A DNA stretch of 64,000 nt. Source: Flavobacterium croceum DSM 17960 (GTDB lineage: Bacteria > Bacteroidota > Bacteroidia > Flavobacteriales > Flavobacteriaceae). This document shows positions 7,917 through 17,619 of this stretch, piece by piece (the first letter of the stretch is position 1; each line of letters begins with the position of its first letter). The stretch is from positions 1 through 64,000 of the forward strand of contig NZ_PQNY01000001.1 of NCBI RefSeq assembly GCF_002917885.1, given 5' to 3'. The notes beneath the pieces are model-generated. The model saw only the letters and a list, made by a program, of their open reading frames with translations. It ran no database searches and had not been told where the DNA came from. A program made the translations under genes and the position numbers.

Positions 7917-8696
7917 TTATTTTAAATAAATTCTTTCAAAACCTTCTGGAACATTGTAAGGAAAAGTTAAATCTTCGTTTACCGTTACATTTTTATAAGT
8001 TAAATCTATTGTAACGGTATTTTTACTTTTTGCTACCACACCTATTGTAGACGGTAGTATTACTCCGTTTTCCTTGCGGTAATCGGAGTATTGTATTTGT
8101 ACGTTTCTATTTGCTAATGGTTGTGCGATTTGTTCTTGTTTTAATAAATAATTTTCTCCTTCAAAATAATATTCTTCTTCAATCGTATTATTGCCTTTCG
8201 ATTTTAATTGATATAGATTATTAACAACTGTTGCTACAAATGTACTCGCATTAAGCGAATTGAGTGGTTTTCCTAAAAATAGGTTTTGTACTTTGTTGTA
8301 ATCCAATGGCGTTCCTAACCATTGACTGAGCAATGCATAATCGCCTTCAAAGTAAGTATTGTTTATTTTTTCATAATAATATACAGTGCTTGGTGTAATA
8401 AGTGCTTTTGCCATAGTTATTCCAAGTATTCTTACACTTATCAGTATTTTTTCGTCTTTTTTTATTTTAATCTCTGCATTTACATTTTGGCTTTGCTTTT
8501 CGTCTTCATATTTAGCATTGGCTTTGATATAAAGGGTAGTAAAGCTAACATCATTTTGATAATGCTTTTCTATGATTTCTGCCGCAGAATTTTTGGTGTC
8601 TTCTGTTTTTATAACGCCTGTTTCTGCTATAATTTGCTTAGGCTTACAACTGAATAGAGCTATACTTGATATAAATAGTATTATGTTTTTTTTCAT
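7917..8696 (-). CDS. DUF4292 family lipoprotein
   Basis: 259 residues with a lipoprotein signal (MKKNIILFISSIALFSC, lipobox Cys17). The mature part resembles the DUF4292 family, a LolA/outer-membrane-lipoprotein-fold group found next to TPR and EnvC-like genes in Flavobacteriia. Visible features are an extended beta-rich pattern (ISVRILGITMAKALITPSTVYYYEKINNTYFEGDY) and the C-terminal VPEGFERI. One base separates it from the upstream TPR gene, indicating tight coupling. A role in lipoprotein or envelope assembly is a guess from the fold; no experimental function is known to me. Confidence 0.8.
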   Translation of the reverse strand: MKKNIILFISSIALFSCKPKQIIAETGVIKTEDTKNSAAEIIEKHYQNDVSFTTLYIKANAKYEDEKQSQNVNAEIKIKKDEKILISVRILGITMAKALITPSTVYYYEKINNTYFEGDYALLSQWLGTPLDYNKVQNLFLGKPLNSLNASTFVATVVNNLYQLKSKGNNTIEEEYYFEGENYLLKQEQIAQPLANRNVQIQYSDYRKENGVILPSTIGVVAKSKNTVTIDLTYKNVTVNEDLTFPYNVPEGFERIYLK

Positions 8697-8697
8697 G

Positions 8698-10050
8698 TCA
8701 TTTTTTTTGCGTTTTTTGAGCTTCTAATTGCTTGTTGGTATAGTATTCTTTCTTTTTAGCATCGCCCAATCCAGAATAACATTCTATCAATTGATTATAA
8801 AAAGCCGCTTCCAATTTTGTGTTGTCTACAATAAAATCGAGCCCTGTTTCTAATGATTCTTTGGCTTTTTTAAAATTTTTCAGCTTATTATAGGCATACC
8901 CTAAATAATAATACATATCGGGTTGCGATGGAAACAATTGTGACTGTTCTTCGGAAAATTTTGCCAATGCTTCGTATTCTTGTGCTTCTTTATAACATTC
9001 TGCCAAAAGATTAATTGTTTCGTAGTCATCTGAAACCGTGTTTAGATGCATTTTATAATACTTTGCGGCTTTATCCCAAGTTTTTTTACTGTGGTAAAAC
9101 TTACCTATTTCTTTGGCTACTTTTACTTCTTTATCGTTATCAAAATAAGTAATAGCCTTGTCTAAGTCTTTTTCAAAAAGGGGCTTATCTTTGGCAAATA
9201 GTAAATATTCGTTGAGTATTCTATGCTTTATTTTAGAATCTATTTTAGTGCTTGAGAGTGCAATGTGCATGGCTTTGGTTGCTTTTTCTCCATCTTGATT
9301 GTTTATATGGAATTTAAAAAGTGATACCTGAGCCCAATCGGAAGTAGGGATTTCTTTTTCGAGTTGTTTTGCTACTTCGAGTGCCTTTTCTTCTTGATTG
9401 CTTTGCGAATACAAGTAAATAAGTTGAATATAATTACTCTCTTCTTTAGGATTTTTTTTAATTTGAGCTATTAGATTTTCTTTTTCGGAGCCTTGGTATT
9501 TTACGTCTTTTAAAATTTGTGCTTTATATAGTTCATGTTTGTCGGTTACGCCAAATCGTTCATTTAATTCGTTAATTAAAGTAAGTGCTTTGTCGTATTG
9601 TTGGGTTGTCATATACAACGATAACAAATCTTCTTTATAATCTTCTTTAAATTCAATGAGTTTTGCAACGATTGTTATTGCTTTGTTATAATCTTTAGTA
9701 TCGTAACATATATCGTACAATCCTTGCCATGCCCAACGATTTTTGGGATCTGCTTGTGTAACTTTCTCAAAATAATTATAGCTGTCTACATATTTTTTTT
9801 GAAAATAATAATTCTTTGCCAACTCAAACCAAACCAAAGGATTGTTGGGTTCTAAGTTTTGACATTTTTCTAATTCTTGTATGGCTTTGTCGTAATTTTC
9901 AATGCCTTTTTGTTTGAAAGACTCATACAAATGATCTTCAAACTCTTTTGTATCTAAAGCCACTTGCTCTGGTTCTTGTTGTTGAGCAACAGAAGCTGTA
10001 GGGAATACAAAAGTCCCAAATAGAAAAGTATATAGAATTATTTTTCTCAT
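8698..10050 (-). CDS. secreted tetratricopeptide repeat protein
   Basis: 450 residues with a signal peptide (MRKIILYTFLFGTFVFPTASVAQQ). The mature protein is a chain of TPR-like helical pairs of about 34 residues; clear ones include NPLVWFELAKNYYFQKKYVD, NRWAWQGLYDICYDTKDYNK and PDMYYYLGYAYNKLKNFKKA. It should act as a periplasmic protein-protein scaffold. It sits in an operon with the nucleotidyltransferase upstream (4-nt gap) and the DUF4292 lipoprotein downstream (1-nt gap). The partner protein is unknown. Confidence 0.87.
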   Translation of the reverse strand: MRKIILYTFLFGTFVFPTASVAQQQEPEQVALDTKEFEDHLYESFKQKGIENYDKAIQELEKCQNLEPNNPLVWFELAKNYYFQKKYVDSYNYFEKVTQADPKNRWAWQGLYDICYDTKDYNKAITIVAKLIEFKEDYKEDLLSLYMTTQQYDKALTLINELNERFGVTDKHELYKAQILKDVKYQGSEKENLIAQIKKNPKEESNYIQLIYLYSQSNQEEKALEVAKQLEKEIPTSDWAQVSLFKFHINNQDGEKATKAMHIALSSTKIDSKIKHRILNEYLLFAKDKPLFEKDLDKAITYFDNDKEVKVAKEIGKFYHSKKTWDKAAKYYKMHLNTVSDDYETINLLAECYKEAQEYEALAKFSEEQSQLFPSQPDMYYYLGYAYNKLKNFKKAKESLETGLDFIVDNTKLEAAFYNQLIECYSGLGDAKKKEYYTNKQLEAQKTQKK

Positions 10051-10054
10051 ATTT

Positions 10055-11065
10055 TTATTCTAATACAGAGTAATCTCCAATGCTAATTGCCGTAAAGTTT
10101 CCGTCGAATGATGCATGGTTTCCTATCATGGCATTGTTTAAACTTGCATTTTTTATGTGCGCATGTGTTTGTACCAAACTGTTTTTTATTTTACTATCTA
10201 TAACATGACAACCTTTCCCTAAAGATACATTTGGACCCACTGTAGCATTAATTAAAACTACATCTTCCCCTATGTAACAGGGTGGAATAATGGTGGAATT
10301 TTCTAATTTCACATCTGTTGAAACTAAGTTTTCTCCATCGTTTTGCAAAAATCCAAGCATTCTAGTATTGGTATCAACGGTTACATCTTTATTGCCGCAA
10401 TCCATCCATTCGTCTACTTTTCCGGGTACAAATTTCATGCCTTTTGCCATCATTTGTTTAATGCCATCGTTAATTTGATATTCGCCACCATGTATAATAT
10501 TATTATCTAGAACAGCTTGCAATTCATTTTTTAAAACGGCAACATCTTTAAAATAGTATATTCCTATAACTGCTAAATCAGAAACAAATTCTTTTGGTTT
10601 TTCTACCAATTCTACTATTTCATTTTCTTTGTTGAGATTAATTACACCAAATGCCTCTGGCTTATCTACTTGTTTTACCCAAATAACACTATCGGCATTT
10701 TTGTCCAAATCAAAGTCTGCACGTATTAAGGTATCGGCATAAGCGATTACTGCTGGTCCCGAAAGAGAGTCTTTGGCACACATAATAGCATGACCTGTTC
10801 CCAAAGGTTCGTTTTGATAGTAAATTGTTCCTTTTGCGCCTAGTTTTTGCGCAATTGCAACCAAATCTTCTTCTACTTTTTGACCAAAACTTTCGTGTAT
10901 AACAAATGCTATTTCTTCTATTGGCTGATTTAATACTTTGGCTATATCTTCTACCAACCTATGCACTATGGGTTTACCAGCTATAGGTATTAAGGGTTTT
11001 GGAACGGTTAATGTATGTGGACGCAGTCTTGAACCTCGACCTGCCATAGGGACTATTATTTTCAT
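10055..11065 (-). CDS. sugar-phosphate nucleotidyltransferase
   Basis: 336 residues. The N-terminal nucleotide-binding signature is IIVPMAGRGSRLRPHT, followed by PKPLIPIAGKPIV. Further conserved blocks are YYQNEPLGTGHAI, IAYADTLIRADF and VVELVEKPKEF-like text (EIVELVEKPKEF). The C-terminal 90 residues (TIIPPCYIGEDVVLINATVGPNVSLGKG) look like the start of a left-handed beta helix. The family makes NDP-sugars from NTP and sugar-1-phosphate; glucose-1-phosphate thymidylyl- or mannose-1-phosphate guanylyl-type activity is possible, and the specificity cannot be read by eye. It lies between dut (across the four-helix-bundle insertion) and the TPR gene. Confidence 0.88.
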   Translation of the reverse strand: MKIIVPMAGRGSRLRPHTLTVPKPLIPIAGKPIVHRLVEDIAKVLNQPIEEIAFVIHESFGQKVEEDLVAIAQKLGAKGTIYYQNEPLGTGHAIMCAKDSLSGPAVIAYADTLIRADFDLDKNADSVIWVKQVDKPEAFGVINLNKENEIVELVEKPKEFVSDLAVIGIYYFKDVAVLKNELQAVLDNNIIHGGEYQINDGIKQMMAKGMKFVPGKVDEWMDCGNKDVTVDTNTRMLGFLQNDGENLVSTDVKLENSTIIPPCYIGEDVVLINATVGPNVSLGKGCHVIDSKIKNSLVQTHAHIKNASLNNAMIGNHASFDGNFTAISIGDYSVLE

Positions 11066-11080
11066 TTTATATTATTTTTT

Positions 11081-11165
11081 AAACTTCAACATTCGTTTTT
11101 CATCATTGAATGTTCAACACTTGTGAACTTGGAATATTCAACTTTGAATTTTGAACTTTGAACTA
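11081..11165. repeat. AT-rich intergenic repeat, unit A
   Basis: Unit beginning AAACTTCAACATTCGTTTTTC and continuing through inverted variants of GAATGTTCAA and TTGAATTTTGAA. It resembles the units at 11571-11661 and 11671-11716 that lie on the other side of the four-helix-bundle gene. Confidence 0.7.
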
Positions 11166-11170
11166 TTTGA

Positions 11171-11533
11171 CTACTTATTTTTATTTCTAGATGTTTCAAT
11201 ACTTTTTACAAAAATCGATATTAATTCGTCATTTTCTTTTATTATTAGTATTAAATCTTGTTCGTTTTTCAAATATAAATTTGCTTTATGAATAATTTTC
11301 AAACAAGAATGTGTTTCTCTTAATTCTTTTAATACAACAGACATTTTATGAATAAAATCATTTCTTGATTCAGCACTTTGTGCTTCGCTATAATTTAACG
11401 AAGGTGATGTTCCAGATCTTACTATTTGTCCTGATAAATGATTTCCTGCTTTTGTTGCTTTTAAATTATCTGTAATGGTTATAATTTCTACTGCAAAATC
11501 AATTAGTCTTTCGTGCAAATCAAATTTTTTCAT
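11171..11533 (-). CDS. four-helix-bundle protein (23S rRNA intervening-sequence protein family)
   Basis: 120 residues of the S23/IVP-like four-helix-bundle family. Diagnostic text: LHERLIDFAVEIITITDNL, then GNHLSGQIVRSGTSPSLNYSEAQ, then ESRNDFIHKMSVVLKELRET. Proteins of this family were first seen in 23S rRNA intervening sequences, but many bacterial copies are free-standing; their function is not established. This copy interrupts a leftward operon between dut and the nucleotidyltransferase gene and is bracketed by related AT-rich repeats, suggesting an inserted cassette. Confidence 0.9.
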   Translation of the reverse strand: MKKFDLHERLIDFAVEIITITDNLKATKAGNHLSGQIVRSGTSPSLNYSEAQSAESRNDFIHKMSVVLKELRETHSCLKIIHKANLYLKNEQDLILIIKENDELISIFVKSIETSRNKNK

Positions 11534-11570
11534 GGCTTTTATAGAATTATTTTGGTTTGTGTTTTATCTG

Positions 11571-11716
11571 TAAACTTAAACATTCGTTTTTCAAAATTGA
11601 ATATTCAAAATTTGTAAACTTAGAACATTCAACAACGAATTTTGAATTTTGAAGTGTTTTATCCCTACTTAAACTTAAACATTCGTTTTTCAAAATTGAA
11701 CATTCAATATTTTTAA
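11571..11716. repeat. AT-rich intergenic repeats, units B and C
   Basis: Two units start with AAACTTAAACATTCGTTTTT followed by CAAAATTGAA (around 11573 and 11671). Unit B also contains CATTCAACAACGAATTTTGAA. Both are direct relatives of the unit at 11081, so the four-helix-bundle gene is flanked on both sides. They contain short inverted repeats (TTGAATATTCAA) that could fold. Confidence 0.75.
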
Positions 11717-11725
11717 ACTATTTCA

Positions 11726-12160
11726 TTATTTCACTCCTGTGCTACCAAATCCTCCTTCGCCACGAGATGTTTCAGACAGTTCTTGTACTTCTATCCACTC
11801 GGCTCTTTCATGTTTTGCGATGATTATTTGAGCGATTCGTTCTCCATTTTCGATGATAAAAACTTCATTGGATAAATTTACTAAAATTACGCCTATTTCA
11901 CCACGATAATCAGCATCTATAGTTCCCGGTGTATTAAGTACGGTAATTCCTTTTTTTAACGCTAAACCGCTACGTGGGCGTACTTGTGCTTCGTAACCTA
12001 TAGGTAGCTCTATAAATAAACCTGTTTTTACCAATACTCTTTCTAGCGGTTTTAAGCTTATAGATTCGTTTAAATTGGCACGCAAATCCATTCCAGCTGA
12101 AGCTATGGTTTCGTAATTTGGCAGTTCGTGTTGCGACTTATTTATTATTTTTACAATCAT
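11726..12160 (-). CDS. dut: dUTP diphosphatase
   Basis: 144 residues with all five trimeric dUTPase motifs in order: [44 protein letters not shown] and [10 protein letters not shown] (C-terminal arm closing the active site). It hydrolyses dUTP to dUMP and pyrophosphate, keeping uracil out of DNA and supplying dTMP synthesis. The ATG overlaps the TGA of the upstream flippase gene by 4 nt, so the two are translationally coupled. Full length and intact. Confidence 0.97.
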   Translation of the reverse strand: MIVKIINKSQHELPNYETIASAGMDLRANLNESISLKPLERVLVKTGLFIELPIGYEAQVRPRSGLALKKGITVLNTPGTIDADYRGEIGVILVNLSNEVFIIENGERIAQIIIAKHERAEWIEVQELSETSRGEGGFGSTGVK

Positions 12161-13623
12161 TTTATTGCTTTTCTTTTTATAATTTTTAAAAGTGTTTCTT
12201 TCTCATTTCTATAAATGAAATATAAAAATAAAGAAAGTAAAACGATTTTTACTAGATAGTTTTCTCTTAAATAAGGAATATAAAACGATATTGCCGAAAA
12301 CACAATGCTTAATCCTAAATAAGCAAATATTCGCTTCATATCATAAGGGATTGGATAATTTTTTTGTCCCATTTTATAAGATATTATCATCATTGTTCCA
12401 TAGGCTGCTAAAGTTGCAATTGCAGAACCATAATAACTGAATTCCTTTATTAATAAATAATTTAGTACTAAAGTTACAACTGCCCCAACTATAGATATAT
12501 AAGCACCAATTTTTGTTTTATCAATTAACTTATACCAAACCGATAGATTGGTGTATATACCAAGAAAAAAATTGGCTAAAACAATCAATGGAACAACTTT
12601 TATGGCATCCCAATATTGTTTATTTGGAACCAAAGGTTGCTTTAATAAATCGATAAAAACAATTACAAAAAGACTAATAAATGAACCAAATATTACAAAA
12701 TACTTAGTAATGGTTGCATAGGTTTGTTGTGCATTTTCGTTCGTTGCATGACTAAAAAAGAAAGGTTCAATACCAAGTGTATATGCTGTTCTAAATAAAA
12801 CCATAAACATTCCTATTTTATAGCAAGCTGAGTAAGCACCAATATCTGCTTTTGAAACATCCATCCAATCCAACAGAATTTTATCAAAATGTTCATTGAT
12901 AGCAAAAGCTAAACCTGCTATTAAAATTGGATAACCATATTGTATCATTTGTTTCCAAAGATTGTAATCGAATTTCCAATTAATTTTGAAATAATTAGGC
13001 GAGAGAATTACAAACGTTAGCAAACTTGCAATTAAACCTGAAACAAATATGTAACCTACCTTAAAATTTTCAAAGTAAATAGTATTAAAAAAACTTTGAG
13101 GATTTGATTGAGCTAATTTGGGTAAAACTATTAAGAAAAATAGATTAAAAAGCATATTTATAGTTACATTACCAATTTTGATAATGGCATATTGCATAGG
13201 TCTTTTTGTTGCTCTTAATTTTGAAAAAGGAATGATTACAAGTGCATCGAGAACCAAAATCCAAATAGTATATGTAATATATTCTACTTTTAATTCTGTC
13301 CAATGTGCTAATGTATTTCTAAATAGTAATGCTACGCATAAGAATGTAATTGATGACCAAAAAATAGAAATTGTTGCTGTTGATATTACCTTTTTCTTAT
13401 CTTCTTCTTTATTATAAAATCGAAAGAAAGCAGTTTCCATTCCGTAGGATAAAATTACATTGAAAAAAACCAACCATGCAAAAACAATAGAAACATCTGC
13501 AAACTCTTGTTTTGGTAATTTCTTAACATACAAAGGATTAAGCAAAAAGCTTATCATTCGAGGCAAAACGGTTGCCAATCCGTAAATTAGTGTTTGCTTA
13601 AATAGGTTTTTATATAAACTCAA
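12157..13623 (-). CDS. polysaccharide flippase (Wzx/MATE-like, MOP superfamily)
   Basis: 488 residues and about 12-14 membrane helices. The opening [26 protein letters not shown] is typical of flavobacterial oligosaccharide flippases. It probably translocates lipid-linked sugar units across the inner membrane. The start is TTG (MSLYKNLF...); the first internal Met is residue 22, within the conserved opening, so the TTG is preferred. It heads the leftward operon. A TATTTTTG motif (minus strand, 13645-13652) lies about 20 nt upstream and may be the -7 element. The substrate is unknown; no glycosyltransferases adjoin it. Confidence 0.88.
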   Translation of the reverse strand: MSLYKNLFKQTLIYGLATVLPRMISFLLNPLYVKKLPKQEFADVSIVFAWLVFFNVILSYGMETAFFRFYNKEEDKKKVISTATISIFWSSITFLCVALLFRNTLAHWTELKVEYITYTIWILVLDALVIIPFSKLRATKRPMQYAIIKIGNVTINMLFNLFFLIVLPKLAQSNPQSFFNTIYFENFKVGYIFVSGLIASLLTFVILSPNYFKINWKFDYNLWKQMIQYGYPILIAGLAFAINEHFDKILLDWMDVSKADIGAYSACYKIGMFMVLFRTAYTLGIEPFFFSHATNENAQQTYATITKYFVIFGSFISLFVIVFIDLLKQPLVPNKQYWDAIKVVPLIVLANFFLGIYTNLSVWYKLIDKTKIGAYISIVGAVVTLVLNYLLIKEFSYYGSAIATLAAYGTMMIISYKMGQKNYPIPYDMKRIFAYLGLSIVFSAISFYIPYLRENYLVKIVLLSLFLYFIYRNEKETLLKIIKRKAIK

Positions 13624-13673
13624 AGTAAGATTATTTTAAAAAAACAAAAATAACTATAATAATGATGCAATAA

Positions 13674-13702
13674 AAAAAGAGCCAACAAATGTGACTCTTT
13701 TT
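13674..13702 (-). terminator. terminator after atpG
   Basis: AAAAAGAG and CTCTTTTT arms with a partly paired interior (one mismatch), 20 nt downstream of the atpG stop codon on the minus strand. It should end the atp transcript before the flippase operon promoter. Confidence 0.65.
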
Positions 13703-13722
13703 ATAAATAGATTTTAAAATTT

Positions 13723-14589
13723 TTATCCTTTTAAGGCTTCTGCACCTCCAACAATTTCCAAAATTTCTCCTGTAATAGCTGCTTGACGTGCCTTGTTGTA
13801 AGTCAATTTTAATTGATTTCTTAACTCGGTAGCATTATCGGTAGCTTTGTGCATAGCCGTCATACGAGCTCCGTGTTCGGCTGCAAAAGAGTCTCTTAAA
13901 GCTTTATACAACTGCGTCTTTAATGACTTTGGTATAAGCGTTAAAACAATTTCTTCTTTTTTAGGTTCAAATATATAATCGGAAGATACTTTTAAGTCTG
14001 AACTACTTATTGGGGCTAAAGGCAAAAACTGTTCTGTTTTAATAATTTGAGTAGCAGCGTTTTTAAATTGATTATATACCAATTCTATTTTGTCGTATGA
14101 TCCAGAAACAAATTTCTGTGTTAATGCATCAGCAATTTTTGCAGCATTATCAAAATTTAAATCATCAAAAAGAGCGGTATTTACTTCAACAACTGTATTG
14201 GTTTTTTTCAATACATCATTTCCTTTTTTCCCAATGGCAAAAACTTCGGCTTCAATATTCTTGCCTTTATACTCTTCTGTTAAATTTCTTACTTGTTTAA
14301 CAACGTTTGAGTTAAATGCACCAGCCAAACCTCTATTGGATGTAATAGCTACAATCAAGACTTTTTTTACTTCTCTTTGTGTTGTAAATGCTCCTCCTAC
14401 ATCGCCTTCTAAACTAGAACTTACATTTTGTAACAATTCTGTTAGTTTTTCCGCATAAGGTCGCATAGCCGTAATGGCGTCTTGAGCTTTTTTAAGTTTG
14501 GCAGCAGAAACCATCTTCATTGCAGAAGTAATCTGCATTGTAGATTGAACTGAAGTAATTCTATTACGTATTTCTTTTAAGTTTGCCAT
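13723..14589 (-). CDS. atpG: F-type ATP synthase subunit gamma
   Basis: 288 residues. The N-terminal helix LKEIRNRITSVQSTMQITSAMKMVSAAKLKKAQ and the C-terminal helix NATELRNQLKLTYNKARQAAITGEILEIVGGAEAL form the rotor shaft of F1; ITSNRGLAGAFNSN is the conserved Rossmann-like domain entry. It couples c-ring rotation to catalysis in alpha3beta3. It is the last gene of the leftward atpBEFHAG operon, separated from atpA by 76 nt that hold an 11-bp hairpin. The beta and epsilon genes are 16 kb away on the other strand. Confidence 0.97.
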   Translation of the reverse strand: MANLKEIRNRITSVQSTMQITSAMKMVSAAKLKKAQDAITAMRPYAEKLTELLQNVSSSLEGDVGGAFTTQREVKKVLIVAITSNRGLAGAFNSNVVKQVRNLTEEYKGKNIEAEVFAIGKKGNDVLKKTNTVVEVNTALFDDLNFDNAAKIADALTQKFVSGSYDKIELVYNQFKNAATQIIKTEQFLPLAPISSSDLKVSSDYIFEPKKEEIVLTLIPKSLKTQLYKALRDSFAAEHGARMTAMHKATDNATELRNQLKLTYNKARQAAITGEILEIVGGAEALKG

Positions 14590-14621
14590 TTTGTTAATTT
14601 ATCAATGTTCCAATATACCAT

Positions 14622-14649
14622 TGTGTCAATTAATTGCATAATTGACACA
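14622..14649. repeat. perfect inverted repeat between atpA and atpG
   Basis: TGTGTCAATTA/TAATTGACACA, an 11-bp perfect stem around the loop ATTGCA. It has no T tract for minus-strand termination and lies inside the operon, so an mRNA-processing or stability element, or a remnant of a small dispersed repeat, is more likely than a terminator. Confidence 0.6.
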
Positions 14650-14665
14650 TGGGATAATTAGCTAA

Positions 14666-16243
14666 TTAATTATATTTTGCAGAAACTTCTTTTGCAGCTT
14701 TTTCTAAAACATCGGTAATAGCATCATCAAATTTACCTGCTTTTAAAGCGTTTAAAGTGTCTCTATGAGAATTATTTAAGTATTCTAAATAATCTCTTTC
14801 AAATTCTTTTACTTTGTTTACAGGAACATTTCTTAATAAGTTTTTAGAACCTGCATAGATAATAGCAACTTGATCTTCAACCGTAAATGGTGTATTTACA
14901 GATTGTTTTAATATTTCTACGTTACGTTTACCTTTTTCAATTACATTCATTGTAACAGCATCCAAATCAGAACCAAATTTTGCAAATGCTTCCAATTCAC
15001 GGAATTGCGCTTGGTCTAATTTTAAGGTACCTGCTACTTTTTTCATCGATTTAATTTGTGCATTACCTCCAACACGAGATACCGAAATACCTACGTTAAT
15101 TGCAGGACGAACACCTGAATTAAATAAATCTGACTCCAAGAAAATTTGCCCATCTGTAATCGAAATTACGTTGGTTGGGATATATGCAGAAACGTCACCT
15201 GCTTGTGTTTCAATAATTGGTAAAGCGGTTAATGAACCTCCGCCTTTTACAATAGGTCTTAACGATTCTGGAAGATCGTTCATGTTTTTTGCAATATCAT
15301 CATCAGCAATCACTTTTGCTGCTCTTTCTAATAATCTTGAGTGAAGGTAGAAAACGTCTCCAGGATATGCTTCGCGTCCTGGTGGTCTTCTTAACAACAA
15401 AGAAACTTCACGGTAAGCAACGGCTTGTTTAGACAAATCATCATAAACAATCAATGCAGGACGACCTGTATCGCGGAAATATTCTCCAATAGCAGCACCT
15501 GCAAATGGAGCATATACTTGCATTGGAGCAGGATCTGAAGCATTGGCAGCCACGATAACTGTATACGCCATAGCACCTTTATCTTCTAATGTTTTAGCAA
15601 TTCCAGCCACAGTAGATGCTTTTTGACCTACAGCAACATAAATACAAAACACAGGTTGTCCAGCATCGTAAAACTCTTTTTGATTTAGAATAGTATCGAT
15701 ACAAACTGTTGTTTTACCTGTTTGACGGTCACCAATAACAAGCTCTCTTTGACCTCTACCTACAGGAATCATAGCATCTACAGATTTAATACCTGTTTGC
15801 AATGGTTCGTTTACAGGCTGACGGAAAATAACACCTGGTGCTTTGCGCTCAAGTGGCATTTCATACAAATCGCCACCTATAGGGCCTTTACCATCTATTG
15901 GGTTACCTAGGGTGTCTACAACACGACCTACCATTTGTTCACCAACTTTTAATGAAGCAATTCTACCTGTCCTTTTTACTGTAGAACCTTCTTTTATAGC
16001 TTTTGAAGTACCAAGTACAACAACACCTACATTATCTTCTTCAAGGTTAAGAACAATAGCTTCAATTCCGTTATCAAATTGAACTAATTCTCCGTACTGC
16101 GCATTTGATAAACCATATACGCGAGCAATACCGTCTCCTACTTGAAGTACTGTTCCTACTTCTTCTAATGAAACACCAGATTCAAAACCTGATAATTGTT
16201 GCTTTAATATTGCTGAAATCTCAGCAGCTTTAATTTCTGCCAT
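14666..16243 (-). CDS. atpA: F-type ATP synthase subunit alpha
   Basis: 525 residues. Beta-barrel N-terminal domain, then the P-loop GDRQTGKT (171-178) and the alpha signature [47 protein letters not shown] is the conserved region near the nucleotide-binding interface. Subunit alpha carries the non-catalytic nucleotide sites of F1. It lies 20 nt after atpH in the leftward operon. Length and motifs are normal. Confidence 0.98.
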   Translation of the reverse strand: MAEIKAAEISAILKQQLSGFESGVSLEEVGTVLQVGDGIARVYGLSNAQYGELVQFDNGIEAIVLNLEEDNVGVVVLGTSKAIKEGSTVKRTGRIASLKVGEQMVGRVVDTLGNPIDGKGPIGGDLYEMPLERKAPGVIFRQPVNEPLQTGIKSVDAMIPVGRGQRELVIGDRQTGKTTVCIDTILNQKEFYDAGQPVFCIYVAVGQKASTVAGIAKTLEDKGAMAYTVIVAANASDPAPMQVYAPFAGAAIGEYFRDTGRPALIVYDDLSKQAVAYREVSLLLRRPPGREAYPGDVFYLHSRLLERAAKVIADDDIAKNMNDLPESLRPIVKGGGSLTALPIIETQAGDVSAYIPTNVISITDGQIFLESDLFNSGVRPAINVGISVSRVGGNAQIKSMKKVAGTLKLDQAQFRELEAFAKFGSDLDAVTMNVIEKGKRNVEILKQSVNTPFTVEDQVAIIYAGSKNLLRNVPVNKVKEFERDYLEYLNNSHRDTLNALKAGKFDDAITDVLEKAAKEVSAKYN

Positions 16244-16263
16244 TTTTTATATATTTAATGGTA

Positions 16264-16794
16264 TTAATTTATTATAAATTCTCTTTTCAATTCTGCCAAA
16301 CGACTTGATACGGACGCATTGTACTGCTTGTCTGCTACTCTTAATATAAAACCACCTATTATAGAAGGGTCTACAAGATTTTCTATTGTGATTTTTTTAG
16401 AAGTAAACTCTGATGCTTTTGCAATTACTTTGCTTTCCAATTCTGGAGTAATAGCAACTGCTGTAGTAACATAGGCTTTTTCAATTCCTATGCTATCGTT
16501 GTACAAGTTATGGTATTGTATTGCTATATCATCTAGCAATTCAAAACGTGCATTGGAAGCCAACAATTGGAATAAAGATTTTGTTTCATCATTAACCGCC
16601 GAAAAAATCTGAGATAAAGCCGATCTTTTCATTTCTTGCTTTACCACAGGGCTGTTAATAAAGGTTTTTAACTCTTTATTGCCTTGTATTGTTTCCAATA
16701 TAAGTTTCATATCATTATTTACTACCTCTGCATTACCTTTTACTGAAGCATTGTCTAGTATTGCTTTGGCGTATCTAATCGCTGCTCTTGACAT
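16264..16794 (-). CDS. atpH: F-type ATP synthase subunit delta
   Basis: 176 residues, the OSCP/delta family: SRAAIRYAKAILDNA at the N terminus, the helical bundle with FINSPVV and LLASNARFELLDDIA, and a C-terminal domain ending VDPSIIGGFILRVADKQYNASVSSRLAELKREF. It links the peripheral stalk (AtpF) to the top of F1. Five bases separate it from atpF and 20 from atpA, so it is co-transcribed. Confidence 0.96.
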   Translation of the reverse strand: MSRAAIRYAKAILDNASVKGNAEVVNNDMKLILETIQGNKELKTFINSPVVKQEMKRSALSQIFSAVNDETKSLFQLLASNARFELLDDIAIQYHNLYNDSIGIEKAYVTTAVAITPELESKVIAKASEFTSKKITIENLVDPSIIGGFILRVADKQYNASVSSRLAELKREFIIN

Positions 16795-16799
16795 ATCGA

Positions 16800-17300
16800 T
16801 TAATTTAATTTAGCCTCACCCAAAAGTTTATCTACTAATTTGGTTTGAGCTTCTTTGTTTGACAATTCTTCTTTTAGCACTTTTTCTGCAATTTCTATAG
16901 AAAGTGTAGAAACTTGATTTTTTAAATCGGCAAGTGCTGCATTTTTTTCGCCCTCTATAGTTGCTTTTGCTTGTGCAATAAGTTTTTCGCCTTGAGCTTG
17001 TGCTTCTACTTTAGCATCGTTAATCATTTTTTCTTTGATTTCACGAGCTTCTTTCATCAAAGCATCTCTTTCTGCACGAGCTTCTGCCAACAATTTTTCA
17101 TTATCAGCTTTAAGGTTTTGCATTTCTTTTTTGGCATTTTCTGCAGAAAGTAATGCGTTTTTTATTCCCTCTTCTCTAGTGTTTACTGCATCTAGTATAG
17201 GTTTCCATGCAAACTTTTTAAGCAAGAAAATTAAACCAACAAAGATTACTATTTGTAAAATAAATAATCCAAGTGAAAAAGTTCCTAATAATTGTTCCAT
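16800..17300 (-). CDS. atpF: F-type ATP synthase subunit b
   Basis: 166 residues. A single N-terminal membrane helix (LFILQIVIFVGLIFLLKKFAWKPIL) is followed by a long charged, Ala-rich coiled coil to the C terminus (EEGIKNALLSAENAKKEM...). This is the peripheral stalk that holds F1 against rotation. Its gene lies between atpE (85-nt gap) and atpH (5-nt gap). Confidence 0.96.
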   Translation of the reverse strand: MEQLLGTFSLGLFILQIVIFVGLIFLLKKFAWKPILDAVNTREEGIKNALLSAENAKKEMQNLKADNEKLLAEARAERDALMKEAREIKEKMINDAKVEAQAQGEKLIAQAKATIEGEKNAALADLKNQVSTLSIEIAEKVLKEELSNKEAQTKLVDKLLGEAKLN

Positions 17301-17385
17301 TTATATATTATATATTTTTATTGTAATTAAATTAATTGTAAAAACAATTGTTACAACCAACCGTTATAACAATTGTTTAAAAGAA

Positions 17386-17583
17386 TTATTTGCCCATAAA
17401 GAATGCAGCAAATCCAATACCTTCAATAAGCGCAGCTGCAATAAGCATCGCTGTTTGTATTTTACCAGAAGCTTCTGGCTGACGAGCGATAGCGTCCATT
17501 GCTGAACCACCAATTTTACCGATACCTAAACCAGCACCGATAACGATTAAACCTGCTCCTACTAGATTTGGAATAGTTCCCAT
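17386..17583 (-). CDS. atpE: F-type ATP synthase subunit c
   Basis: 65 residues, two membrane helices joined by the polar loop RQPEASGK. The ion-binding carboxylate is Glu54 in AALIEGIGF, in the middle of helix 2. The residue set that marks sodium-binding rings (Gln in helix 1, Ser/Thr after the Glu) is absent, since Gly55 follows the Glu, so proton coupling is the simple expectation. Short c subunits of this size are normal in Flavobacteriia. Located between atpB and atpF. Confidence 0.97.
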   Translation of the reverse strand: MGTIPNLVGAGLIVIGAGLGIGKIGGSAMDAIARQPEASGKIQTAMLIAAALIEGIGFAAFFMGK

Positions 17584-17619
17584 AATGTATATATATTAAA
17601 AATTAAACATTCAATTAAA

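Noticed and set aside
14622..14649. Hairpin between atpA and atpG as a terminator
   Set aside because: There is no T tract on the minus strand, and it lies within the operon before an essential subunit gene.
17035..17505. Plus-strand open frame opposite atpF/atpE
   Set aside because: It runs antisense across two conserved ATP synthase genes and their spacer.
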